Assembly: GCF_012971745.1 (NCBI RefSeq)
Contig: NZ_CP048834.1
Location: 2,294,001-2,358,000, forward strand
DNA length: 64,000 nt
Source: Starkeya sp. ORNL1
Lineage (GTDB): Bacteria; Pseudomonadota; Alphaproteobacteria; Rhizobiales; Xanthobacteraceae
Reading direction: 5' to 3'
The notes below the pieces were generated by a model. The model saw nothing but the letters and a program-made list of their open reading frames with translations, had not been told where the DNA came from and did not search any database. Positions 17,354 through 25,532 of this stretch are shown one piece after another. A program made the position numbers and the translations under genes. Numbering within the stretch: position 1 is the stretch's first letter; every line of letters starts with the position of its first letter.

Positions 17354-18367
17354 ATGACTCCCAATACCGTGAAGGTCGCCTGCCTCGGCTTCGTGTTCGA
17401 CGATGTCGCGCAGAAGGTGGTGCTCGAACTGGCGCCGCCCGGCTTCGAGCTGATGTTCGCCGAGAAGCCCGACGAGACCACGCCGGCGCTGATCGCGCAG
17501 AGCGATTTCGTGATGTGCGTCTCGCACGTCACCGACGCCATGATGGCGAACGCGCCGAAGCTCCGGCTGATCCAGAAATGGGGCATCGGCGTCGACAAGA
17601 TCGACCTGGAGGCCGCCGACCGGCACGGCATCTATGTGACCATCACCGCCGGCGCCAATGCCAGCGTGGTCGCCGAGCACGCCATCATGCTCATCATCGC
17701 CTCGCTGCGGCGCCTCGCCGTGGCCGAGCGCTCGATGCGCGAGGGCAAGTGGGACGCCGCCAGCCTGCGCCTGCACACGCGCCAGCTGGCCGGCAAGACG
17801 GTGGGCATCCTCGGCTTCGGCAATATCGGGCGCGCGGTGGCGAAGTGCCTGCAGGGCTTCGATGTCCGGATCATCTATTATGATCTGAAAGGCCCGTTCG
17901 ACGTCGCCGCCTCCCTCAACGCCGAGTTCGTCGGCTTCGAGGAATTGCTGGCGTCGAGCGACATCCTCACGCTGCACATACCCGGCGGCAAATCGAACAC
18001 GCACCTCATCGATGCGCGTGCCATCGCGCGGATGAAGCCCGGCTCGGTGATCGTGAACACCGCCCGCGGCGAACTGATCGACGAGAACGCGCTCATCGCC
18101 GCGCTGCAATCCGAGCATCTGCTGGCCGCCGCCTGCGACACCTTCGAGAAGGAGCCGCTGCGCGCCGACTCGCCCCTGCGCACCCTGGACAGCGCGACAC
18201 TGACGCCGCATTGCGCCGGCGGCGTGCTGGACCACATCGCGCCGATGGCCGAGCACGCCTTCCGCAACATGCAGCGCTTCCTGCTGGACCAGCCGCTGGC
18301 GGAAGGCGACTGGATCGTGGTGCCCCGGCTGCCAAAGCCCGGCTACACCGCCGCGCCGCAAGTTTGA
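17354..18367 (+). CDS. D-2-hydroxyacid dehydrogenase family protein, copy 2
   Basis: 337 aa. GFGNIG (154-159), Arg238 (TARGEL), Glu267 (FEKEPL) and His286 (TPHCAG) form the standard active site. Asp177 after YY at the end of the second strand points to NAD(H), unlike copy 1. Its stop overlaps the TctB start (TGATG), so translation is coupled. The close paralogue at 11132-12127 sits in the neighbouring ABC operon, suggesting both operons feed related 2-oxo/2-hydroxy acids. Confidence 0.9.
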   Translation: MTPNTVKVACLGFVFDDVAQKVVLELAPPGFELMFAEKPDETTPALIAQSDFVMCVSHVTDAMMANAPKLRLIQKWGIGVDKIDLEAADRHGIYVTITAGANASVVAEHAIMLIIASLRRLAVAERSMREGKWDAASLRLHTRQLAGKTVGILGFGNIGRAVAKCLQGFDVRIIYYDLKGPFDVAASLNAEFVGFEELLASSDILTLHIPGGKSNTHLIDARAIARMKPGSVIVNTARGELIDENALIAALQSEHLLAAACDTFEKEPLRADSPLRTLDSATLTPHCAGGVLDHIAPMAEHAFRNMQRFLLDQPLAEGDWIVVPRLPKPGYTAAPQV

Positions 18368-18828
18368 TGGCCGGGAACAGCGCCATGTTCGAGATTCGGG
18401 ACAGCAAGCAATTCTGGTCCGGCCTGCTTTTCGCCGCCACGGGCGCGGGAGCGCTGTGGACGCTGCCATTGCCGCTCGGCACCGTGAAATCCATGGGCCC
18501 CGGATATTTCCCGATGCTGCTCGGCATCGGGCTTCTCCTGGTCGGCGTCAGCTCGGTCGTACTCAGCTTCCGCGCGAGCGAGATCATCCGCATCGACCGG
18601 CTGTCGCTGGTCCCGGTGTTCTTCATCCTGTCCGGCGTCGTCATCGCCGCATTGCTGATCGACAATTACGGGCTGGCATTGTCGCTGCTCGCCCTCGTCC
18701 TCACCACCTGCTATTCGCGGGTCCTGCGGCACCCGATTGAAATAACGATAATATATCTTGTCGTTCTACTGATGACCTGGGGCGTCTTCATCTATCTGAT
18801 CCAACTTCCGATCAAGCTGTTCTGGTAG
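18367..18828 (+). CDS. TTT system small permease, TctB family (system 2)
   Basis: 153 aa, four predicted helices, with the family segment MGPGYFPMLLG near residues 43-53. The start ATG 18367 overlaps the preceding stop by one base; a longer upstream frame only reads through the dehydrogenase gene. TctA follows after 25 bp. Confidence 0.88.
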   Translation: MAGNSAMFEIRDSKQFWSGLLFAATGAGALWTLPLPLGTVKSMGPGYFPMLLGIGLLLVGVSSVVLSFRASEIIRIDRLSLVPVFFILSGVVIAALLIDNYGLALSLLALVLTTCYSRVLRHPIEITIIYLVVLLMTWGVFIYLIQLPIKLFW

Positions 18829-18853
18829 AAGCCGCGAAACGAGGATCATCCAG

Positions 18854-20377
18854 GTGGATATTCTTTACAGCCTCGCAATGGGCTTCCACGTTGCCCTCTC
18901 GCCGCAGAACCTCGCCTTCTGCCTGATCGGGGCGACCATCGGCACCGTGGTGGGCGTGCTGCCCGGCATCGGGCCGGTGACCACCATCGCCATGCTCATC
19001 CCCCTCACCTTCCAGATGCCGGCGATCGGCTCGCTGATCATGCTGGCCGGCATCTATTACGGCTCGCACCATGCGGGATCGACCACCGCGATCATGCTGA
19101 ACATGCCGGGCGAGCCGAGCGCAGTGGTGGTCTGCCTCGACGGCCACCCGCTGGCGAAGAAGGGCAAGGCCGGATCGACGCTGGCCATGTCCGCCATCGC
19201 CTCGTTCTGCGCCGGCTGCGTCGGCTTCCTCATCGTCGCCGCGCTGTCGCCCGAGCTCTCGACGCTGTCGCTGATGTTCGGGCCGACCGAATATTTCGCC
19301 ACCATCGTCATGGCGCTGGTCATGGCCTCGGTGCTCACCGAAAACAACCTGCTGACCACGCTCGGCATGTGCATGTTCGGCCTGCTGCTCGGCGCGGTCG
19401 GCATGGACCTGACGACCGGCGACGAGCGCTATGCCTTCGGCATTCCGGACCTCGCCGACGGCGTGAATTTCGTCGCCGTCGCGGTCGGCCTCTACGCCTT
19501 CACCGAGATCATCGAATATCTCGGCTCGGAGACCCGCACCGCGCGCGTCCACGCCAAGATCGAAAGCCTGATCCCGACCCGCGACGACCTGAAACGCTCG
19601 TGGAAGCCGATCACCCGCGGCACCATCCTCGGCTCGATCCTCGGCATCTTCCCCGGCACCGGGCCGCTGATCAGTTCGTTCGCCGCCTACGCCATGGAAC
19701 GGCGCATCGCCAAGGATCCCTCGCGTTTCGGCAAGGGCGCGATCGAAGGCGTGGTGGCACCGGAATCCGCCGCCAATGCCGCGGCCATCACTCACTTCAT
19801 CCCGATGCTGACGCTGGGCATCCCGGCCGGCGCGGCGATGGCGCTGATGCTGGGCGCCTTGCAGATCCAGGGCATCTCGCCCGGCCCCGGCGTCATGGCC
19901 AACCACCCCGAACTGTTCTGGGGCCTGATCGCCAGCATGTGGATCGGCAATCTGATGCTGCTGGTGCTGAACCTGCCAATGATCGGCCTATGGGTGCGCC
20001 TGCTGATGATGCCGTTCCAGATGCTCTACCCGGCCATCATCGCCTTCTCCTGCATCGGCGTTTACAGCGTGCAGAACTCCTGGTTCGACCTCGCGCTCGC
20101 CGCCGGCTTCGGCCTGCTCGGCATCATCTTCAAGCTGCTCGGCTGCAACCCGGCGCCGCTGATCCTCGCCATGGTGCTGGAGCCGATGCTCGAGGAGAAT
20201 TTCCGCCGCTCGATGATCATCGGCGGCGGCAACGCCATGGTCTTCCTCAAGAACCCGATCAGCCTCGGCATCCTGCTGCTCACCCTGGTGCTGACCATCT
20301 ATCTCAGGGCCCGCAAGCACACCGTGATGGACGAGTTCGATCCCACCGCCGGCGAACAGGCGGTGGAAACCAAATAG
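18854..20377 (+). CDS. TTT system large permease, TctA family (system 2)
   Basis: 507 aa, about 12 helices, with VLPGIGPVTT near residues 36-45 and PGEPSAVVVCLDG near 86-98, both TctA signatures. Starts at GTG 18854. It completes system 2 with the binding protein at 15206 and TctB at 18367; the system is interrupted by two enzyme genes instead of the usual tight C-B-A order. The hydrolase gene follows after 15 bp. Confidence 0.93.
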   Translation: MDILYSLAMGFHVALSPQNLAFCLIGATIGTVVGVLPGIGPVTTIAMLIPLTFQMPAIGSLIMLAGIYYGSHHAGSTTAIMLNMPGEPSAVVVCLDGHPLAKKGKAGSTLAMSAIASFCAGCVGFLIVAALSPELSTLSLMFGPTEYFATIVMALVMASVLTENNLLTTLGMCMFGLLLGAVGMDLTTGDERYAFGIPDLADGVNFVAVAVGLYAFTEIIEYLGSETRTARVHAKIESLIPTRDDLKRSWKPITRGTILGSILGIFPGTGPLISSFAAYAMERRIAKDPSRFGKGAIEGVVAPESAANAAAITHFIPMLTLGIPAGAAMALMLGALQIQGISPGPGVMANHPELFWGLIASMWIGNLMLLVLNLPMIGLWVRLLMMPFQMLYPAIIAFSCIGVYSVQNSWFDLALAAGFGLLGIIFKLLGCNPAPLILAMVLEPMLEENFRRSMIIGGGNAMVFLKNPISLGILLLTLVLTIYLRARKHTVMDEFDPTAGEQAVETK

Positions 20378-20392
20378 CAGCGGGGCGCTCCC

Positions 20393-21265
20393 ATGTTCGA
20401 GAAGTTCACCGACACCTTCATCGACACCAGCGGCGCGCGCATCCGCGTGCGGCACGGCGGCGAAGGCCCGCCTTTGCTACTGCTGCACGGCAACCCGCAG
20501 ACCCATGTGTGCTGGCACAAGATCGCCGATGAGCTGGCGCAGGACTACCATGTGATCGCCACCGACCTGCGCGGCTATGGCGACAGCTCGGCGCCGGAGC
20601 CGGATGCCGAGTGCGCGAACTATTCGTTCCGCGCCATGGCGCAGGACCAGATCGAGGTGATGGAGAAGCTCGGCTACAGGAAGTTCTTCCTGGCCGGCCA
20701 TGATCGCGGCGGGCGCACCGCGCATCGCCTGATCCAGGATCATCCGGACACGGTGATCAAATGCGCCATCCTCGATATCCTGCCGAGCCGCCATGTCTGG
20801 CACAACGCGTCGCGCACCTGGGCGCTGAAGTCCTGGCACTGGGTGTTCATGGCGCAGACCGGCGGCCTGCCCGAAGCGATGATGGCGTCGGTGCCGCCGG
20901 AGCAGTTCCTGCAGAAGCTCATGGTGCTGCCGGGCAATACCCGCGGCGTCTTCACCGACGAGGCGTGGGCGGAATATGTGCGCTGCTTCAATCCGAAGAT
21001 GATCATGGCGTCCTGCGCCGACTACCGCGCCTGCGCCACCGTCGATCTCGAAATGGACGATGCCGATTTCGGCACCAAGATCGACGTGCCGCTGATGATC
21101 ATGTGGGGCGTGCGAAGCCACACCCAGGCGGTGTTCAACGACGCGCTGGTGGTCTGGCGCGACTATGCCAACCATGTGGAGGGCGGCGCGGTGGTGAGCG
21201 GCCACTTCATCCCGGAGGAAGTGCCGGAGGAGACGCTGGCGAGGTTCCGGGCGTTCTTCGTCTAA
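20393..21265 (+). CDS. Haloacetate-dehalogenase-like alpha/beta hydrolase
   Basis: 290-aa alpha/beta hydrolase. Residues match fluoroacetate dehalogenase as known from that family: nucleophile Asp104 in GHDRGGR with Arg105/Arg108 for carboxylate binding, Asp128 (LDILP), His149-Trp150 (SWHW, halide pocket), Tyr211 (DYRA) and His271 (GHFIPEE). The oxyanion motif HGNPQT is at 32-37. An aspartate nucleophile means a dehalogenase or epoxide-hydrolase mechanism, not an esterase. The product from a haloacetate would be glycolate. Located 15 bp after TctA, so probably co-transcribed with the TTT-2 importer. It could still act on a different ester-like or halogenated acid. Confidence 0.85.
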   Translation: MFEKFTDTFIDTSGARIRVRHGGEGPPLLLLHGNPQTHVCWHKIADELAQDYHVIATDLRGYGDSSAPEPDAECANYSFRAMAQDQIEVMEKLGYRKFFLAGHDRGGRTAHRLIQDHPDTVIKCAILDILPSRHVWHNASRTWALKSWHWVFMAQTGGLPEAMMASVPPEQFLQKLMVLPGNTRGVFTDEAWAEYVRCFNPKMIMASCADYRACATVDLEMDDADFGTKIDVPLMIMWGVRSHTQAVFNDALVVWRDYANHVEGGAVVSGHFIPEEVPEETLARFRAFFV

Positions 21266-21458
21266 GTGGGAACACGGGCCGCGGCGACTGCGCGCGCAGC
21301 ACGACGGTACGACATTATGTCGACGGAAGCCTGCGCAACACCGCCTTCCCGCTATCGGCGGCGTGGACTATCATCTAAAGTGTCGACAGTGGATGCCGCG
21401 GCGCGCCAGTTGCGGGCCCACGCGGACGACACCGATAGTTCTACGAGGAATAGCATCA

Positions 21459-22250
21459 ATGACCGCGCAGCTGCCAAGTTTCGAGTTTTTCCGCCTCAAG
21501 GTGAATAACGGCGTGGCGATCGTCACCATTGACCGTCCGCCGGTCAATGCGATGTCACGGCAGGTCTATGAAAGCTTGGACAAGCTGATCGCCTATATCG
21601 AAGGCGCCAAGGATATCCGGTCCGTGGTGCTTGCCTGTGCCGAAGACGCACGCGCCTGGATAGGCGGCGCCGATCTGCACGAGTTTCTCAAGCTGACTGC
21701 AGAAACGCGACGCGACCGGCATGAATATGTCGAAGGCGTCACCGACCGCTTCTACAATCTGTCGCGTCCGACCGTCGCGGCCATCACCAAGCCGGCCATC
21801 GGCGGCGGCATGGTGTTCGCGAGCTTCAGCGACATCGTCGTCGCGGCCGATACCGCGTTCTTCGCCATGCCCGAGGTCGATCGCGGCCTGACCGGCGGCG
21901 GCGGCGCCTATTTCAACCGGCTTAACCTGCCGGTGAGCTTCATTCGCGAGATGGTGCTGACCGGCCGCCGCTTCACCGCGCAGGAAATGGACAAGGCCGG
22001 CTTCATCAATCATCTCCTGCCGCAGGAACAGGTGCTGGCAAAGGCGATCGAGATCGCCGAGCTGATCGCGACCAAGAGCGGATCGGCCGTGCGGGCGATC
22101 AAGCAGAGCGTCAATCTCATCGACCAGCTCGGCTGGGACGAGGGCCGCGCCGCGGCTCATGCGAAGAGCGTCGCGCTGGTGGAAGGGCCGGACTACAAGG
22201 AAGGCATCTCGGCGTTCCTTGAGCGCCGCAAGCCCTCCTACAACCAGTAG
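21459..22250 (+). CDS. Enoyl-CoA hydratase/isomerase family protein
   Basis: Crotonase-fold protein, 263 aa. The oxyanion-hole segments are WIGGADL (about 67-73) and AIGGGMVFA (about 113-121). The PEV/GGGGA segment near 139-150 carries a candidate catalytic Glu. Acts on acyl-CoA thioesters, but hydratase, isomerase or hydrolase activity cannot be told apart. ATG 21459 is set by GAGGA at 21445-21449. The 193-bp gap after the hydrolase suggests its own promoter; it is otherwise in line with the TTT-2 operon. Confidence 0.85.
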   Translation: MTAQLPSFEFFRLKVNNGVAIVTIDRPPVNAMSRQVYESLDKLIAYIEGAKDIRSVVLACAEDARAWIGGADLHEFLKLTAETRRDRHEYVEGVTDRFYNLSRPTVAAITKPAIGGGMVFASFSDIVVAADTAFFAMPEVDRGLTGGGGAYFNRLNLPVSFIREMVLTGRRFTAQEMDKAGFINHLLPQEQVLAKAIEIAELIATKSGSAVRAIKQSVNLIDQLGWDEGRAAAHAKSVALVEGPDYKEGISAFLERRKPSYNQ

Positions 22251-22285
22251 CGTTCAGCCTGCCAATGCCGTAGCCCGGCTTCGGT

Positions 22286-23203
22286 TCAGCCATAGTTGAG
22301 CCGTAGCCCGGCTTCCGGCCAGGGCATGGTGACGAGCTGTCCGGTGCCGGCCAGCGTGATGTAGGCGGTCGTCAGGTCTTGGCCGCCGAAGCAGATATTG
22401 GTGGTGACGGGATCGCCGGTCGGCACCTGCCTCACCACCTCCCCGGCCGGGCTGATGACGCTGATACAGGCGGCCATCAGCGTGGCGACGCAGATGTTGC
22501 CGTTCGCTTCCACCGCCATGCTGTCGAAGCGCTGGTAGCCCGGCAGGCCGCACACCAGCCGGCCGCCATTGGGCGACGGGAAGCCGTGCCGCCGGATCAC
22601 GCCCGGCGCCTCCAGATCGAACGCCCACAGCCGGCCGGTCTCGCTCTCCGCGACATAGACCTGCGAACCGTCCGGCGAGAGGCCGACGCCGTTCGGCGTG
22701 ATCATCGGATAGGCGACCTCGACGACGCGCGAGCCGTCGGCCATGCCGTAATAGAGCCCGCCATTCATCCGGTGCCGCGGATACATCTTGCCGAAATCGG
22801 TGAAATAGAAGCCGCCATGGGCATCGAACACGATGTCGTTCGGCCCGACCAGAAGATGGTCGCCACAGCGGTCGTACAGTATCTGGTGCGCGCCGGTGAC
22901 GAGATCGAGCCGCTCGATCCAGCCGCCGGAATAGCCTTCCGGCACGCCGGGCCGGGTGCGGTTGAAGCCGGACACCTTCTGGAACAGGAAGCCGCCATTA
23001 TTGGCGATATAGAGCGCGCCGTCCGGCCCGAGCGCCGCGCCGTTCGGACCGCCGCCGAGCTGCGCGACGATCTCGGTGCCGCCGCCCGGCCGCACCCGCG
23101 TCACCGAGCGCCGCTCGATCTCGACCAGCAGGATGGAACCGTCGGCGCAGGCGATCGGCCCCTCGGGGAAGAGCAGCCCCGTCGCGATCACGTCGAGGCT
23201 CAT
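22286..23203 (-). CDS. SMP-30/gluconolactonase family protein
   Basis: 305-aa six-bladed propeller lactonase. Likely metal ligands by family pattern are Glu14 (FPEGP), Asn171 (NGVGLS) and Asp227 (RFDSM). It hydrolyses sugar-type lactones to acids. No signal peptide. Its start overlaps the stop of the mandelate-racemase-like gene by 4 bp. It is the last gene of the six-gene TTT-3 operon and ends convergent with the enoyl-CoA hydratase gene. Confidence 0.9.
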   Translation of the reverse strand: MSLDVIATGLLFPEGPIACADGSILLVEIERRSVTRVRPGGGTEIVAQLGGGPNGAALGPDGALYIANNGGFLFQKVSGFNRTRPGVPEGYSGGWIERLDLVTGAHQILYDRCGDHLLVGPNDIVFDAHGGFYFTDFGKMYPRHRMNGGLYYGMADGSRVVEVAYPMITPNGVGLSPDGSQVYVAESETGRLWAFDLEAPGVIRRHGFPSPNGGRLVCGLPGYQRFDSMAVEANGNICVATLMAACISVISPAGEVVRQVPTGDPVTTNICFGGQDLTTAYITLAGTGQLVTMPWPEAGLRLNYG

Positions 23204-24354
23204 CGCGGCGTCCTCAGCGCTTCGACCTCGCGCCAGTCGACCTCGATACCGAAGCCCGGCGCTTCGGTGAGATGGACGCGGCCGTCACGATAATGCGCGC
23301 CGCCATGGAAGATGCGGTGATGGATCGGGTGCATGCCCTCATTGCCGACCGACTCGGCGGCAAAGGCGGCGTCGCCCAGCGCCGAGACCAGGTGGGCGTG
23401 GATGTGGGCGGCGGTGTGCGGCGCGACCATCACGCCCTTCATCTCGGCATATTGCGCGATGCGCAGCGCTTCGCTGAAGCCGGCATAGCGGGTGCAGTCG
23501 AACTGCACATAGCGGATGGCGCCGGAATCGATGAATTCGCGCACCGTGAAGCGGTGCCATTCACGCTCGCCCTGCGCCAGCGGGATACTGGTGGCGTTTG
23601 CCACCCGGACGAAGTCCGAGGGCTGCAGATACCAGTGCAGCGGCTCCTCCAGCCAGAAGATGTCATAGGGCTCGACCGCATGGGAGAAGCGGATGCAGCC
23701 CTCGACATCGACCGGCGCGTTCAGGTCGAGCATCAACAGCACGTCCGGCCCGATGGCCTCGCGCACCAGGCGCACGCGCTTCACCTCGTCGGCCAGCGAC
23801 AGCGCGCCGGTCTTCAGCTTCACCGCCGGGAAGCCCTTGGCGACGAAGGAGGCGAGCTCGTCGGCGCAATTGAACGGGGACTCGCCCTCCACATAGAAGC
23901 CGCCGACCGCATAGGTGAAGACCTCGGTGCGGGTGCCGCCGAGCAGCCGGAACACCGGCAAGTTCGCCGCCTTGCCGCGTATGTCCCACAGCGCGATGTC
24001 GATGCCGGCCATCGCCGCCATGAATTGCGGGCGATGATTTCGGGGCAAGGGCGTCGGCAAGCCGTCCCAAGGGCCGATGCCGCCCGGGCGCGGCACGGTG
24101 ATGGAGAACAGGCGCTGCCAGATCTCGTTCGGCGCCAGCGGGTCCATGCCCTTGATGACCGGCGCCATCATCTCCAGCATCGCGCAGACCGTCGATTGCG
24201 GGCCGGTGGCGATCTCGCCGATGCCGACGAGGCCGCTGTCGGTATGCACCTCGACCAGGACCAGGTGCGCCGTGTCGAACGGCTCGTGCGCGGTCCACGA
24301 CACCTTGTCGAAGCGCGCGCTAAGGGGATGGACGCGAAGCTCGGTGATCTTCAC
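23200..24354 (-). CDS. Mandelate racemase/muconate lactonising (enolase superfamily) protein
   Basis: 384 aa. It shows the mandelate-racemase subgroup pattern: Lys179-x-Lys181 (VKLKTG), metal ligands Asp210, Glu236 and Glu263, the His313-Asp286 dyad, and Glu334 as possible acid. That set abstracts a proton alpha to a carboxylate and serves racemases and acid-sugar dehydratases. Overlaps both neighbours by 4 bp. With a downstream lactonase and upstream FMN hydroxyacid dehydrogenase, either a mandelate-like racemase step or an acid-sugar dehydratase step is possible. Confidence 0.9.
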   Translation of the reverse strand: MKITELRVHPLSARFDKVSWTAHEPFDTAHLVLVEVHTDSGLVGIGEIATGPQSTVCAMLEMMAPVIKGMDPLAPNEIWQRLFSITVPRPGGIGPWDGLPTPLPRNHRPQFMAAMAGIDIALWDIRGKAANLPVFRLLGGTRTEVFTYAVGGFYVEGESPFNCADELASFVAKGFPAVKLKTGALSLADEVKRVRLVREAIGPDVLLMLDLNAPVDVEGCIRFSHAVEPYDIFWLEEPLHWYLQPSDFVRVANATSIPLAQGEREWHRFTVREFIDSGAIRYVQFDCTRYAGFSEALRIAQYAEMKGVMVAPHTAAHIHAHLVSALGDAAFAAESVGNEGMHPIHHRIFHGGAHYRDGRVHLTEAPGFGIEVDWREVEALRTPR

Positions 24355-25532
24355 GGGGTTTCGCTCTCTGGTTCGCGGTGCGGGAAGGCGAAGATGTCGG
24401 GGCTCAGCTCGGACACGCGGCGGCAGCCGACATAGCCCATGTTCTTCTCGAACTGGGTGGCGAACAGGCTCAGCACCTTCTCGGCGCCGGCCTGCCCGCC
24501 GGCGGCGATGCCATAGAGCGTCGCGCGCCCGATCAGCACCGCTTTGGCGCCGAGCGCGACCGCCTTGACCACATCGCTGCCGTGGCGCACCCCGCTGTCG
24601 AGCAGCACGGTCGTTCGATCGCCGACCGCGCGCACCACTTCGGGCAGCATGTCGATGGTGGCGGCGCTGCTGTCGAGCGCCCGCCCGCCATGATTGGAGA
24701 CGACGACGGCGTCGGCGCCCTGGTCGACGGCGCGCCGGGCGTCGTCACCGCTGATGATGCCCTTCACGATCAGCGGTCCTGGCCACAACTGGCGGATGCG
24801 GCCGATATGGTCCCAGGTCATGGAGAGGCTGTTGGCCGGGCCGGTCGAGGAAGCGGTGGTGATGCGGCGCTGGTACTTGGCCGGATAATTCTCGTGGCGC
24901 GGCATGCCGGTGGTGAGCGCATAGCGCCCCATCACGCCGGCGAGCCAGCGCGGATGCAGCATCATGTCGGCGATGAAGCGCGGATTCAGCGAGATCGGAT
25001 CGGTGAAGCCGTTGCGGTCATTATATTCGCGGGTGCGCCCGAGCGCGGTATCGACGGTGACGACCAGCGCCTCGAAGCCGAGCTTGCGGGCGCGCTCGAC
25101 CATCTCGAACGACAGCTCCTCTTCTTTCCACAGATAGAACTGGAACCACAGCCGGCCGCCGGCCTCCCTGGCGATGGTCTCCATCGAGGTGATGGAGGTG
25201 CCGGTGAGCGTGAACGGCACGCCGGCGGCCGCCGCGGCCTTGGCCAGCGCCAGCTCGCCCTGGTACCAGCACAGCCCGGCAATGCCGGTCGGGCCAATAG
25301 CGAGCGGCATCGGGATGCGCTTGCCGAACAGTTCGGTGCCCATGTCGCGCTCTTCGAGCCCGACCAGGAACCGGGTGCGCAGCTTCAGCCGCTCGAAAGC
25401 GGCAACGTTCTCCCGCATGGCCAGCTCGCGCTCGGCGCCGCGGTCCATGAAATCGAACACCCCGCGCGGCAGATGACGGCGCGCGGCCTCGCGCATGTCG
25501 GCGAGGTCGTAGCAGCGGTCCAGCCGGCTCAT
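24351..25532 (-). CDS. FMN-dependent alpha-hydroxyacid dehydrogenase/oxidase
   Basis: 393 aa, family of lactate dehydrogenase LldD, mandelate dehydrogenase and glycolate oxidase. The FMN site includes Lys257 (IVKGI). The catalytic base is His281 and the substrate carboxylate arginine Arg284 (SNHGGRALD); Gln131 and Tyr133 lie in WFQFYLW. It oxidises an (S)-2-hydroxyacid to the 2-oxoacid. Start overlaps the TctA stop by 4 bp, so it is coupled to the importer. Confidence 0.92.
   Translation of the reverse strand: MSRLDRCYDLADMREAARRHLPRGVFDFMDRGAERELAMRENVAAFERLKLRTRFLVGLEERDMGTELFGKRIPMPLAIGPTGIAGLCWYQGELALAKAAAAAGVPFTLTGTSITSMETIAREAGGRLWFQFYLWKEEELSFEMVERARKLGFEALVVTVDTALGRTREYNDRNGFTDPISLNPRFIADMMLHPRWLAGVMGRYALTTGMPRHENYPAKYQRRITTASSTGPANSLSMTWDHIGRIRQLWPGPLIVKGIISGDDARRAVDQGADAVVVSNHGGRALDSSAATIDMLPEVVRAVGDRTTVLLDSGVRHGSDVVKAVALGAKAVLIGRATLYGIAAGGQAGAEKVLSLFATQFEKNMGYVGCRRVSELSPDIFAFPHREPESETP

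Noticed and set aside
22268..22315. 15-bp direct repeat CCGTAGCCCGGCTTC at the end of the lactonase gene
   Set aside because: A small local duplication; one copy encodes the C-terminus. No terminal structure or mobile gene accompanies it.
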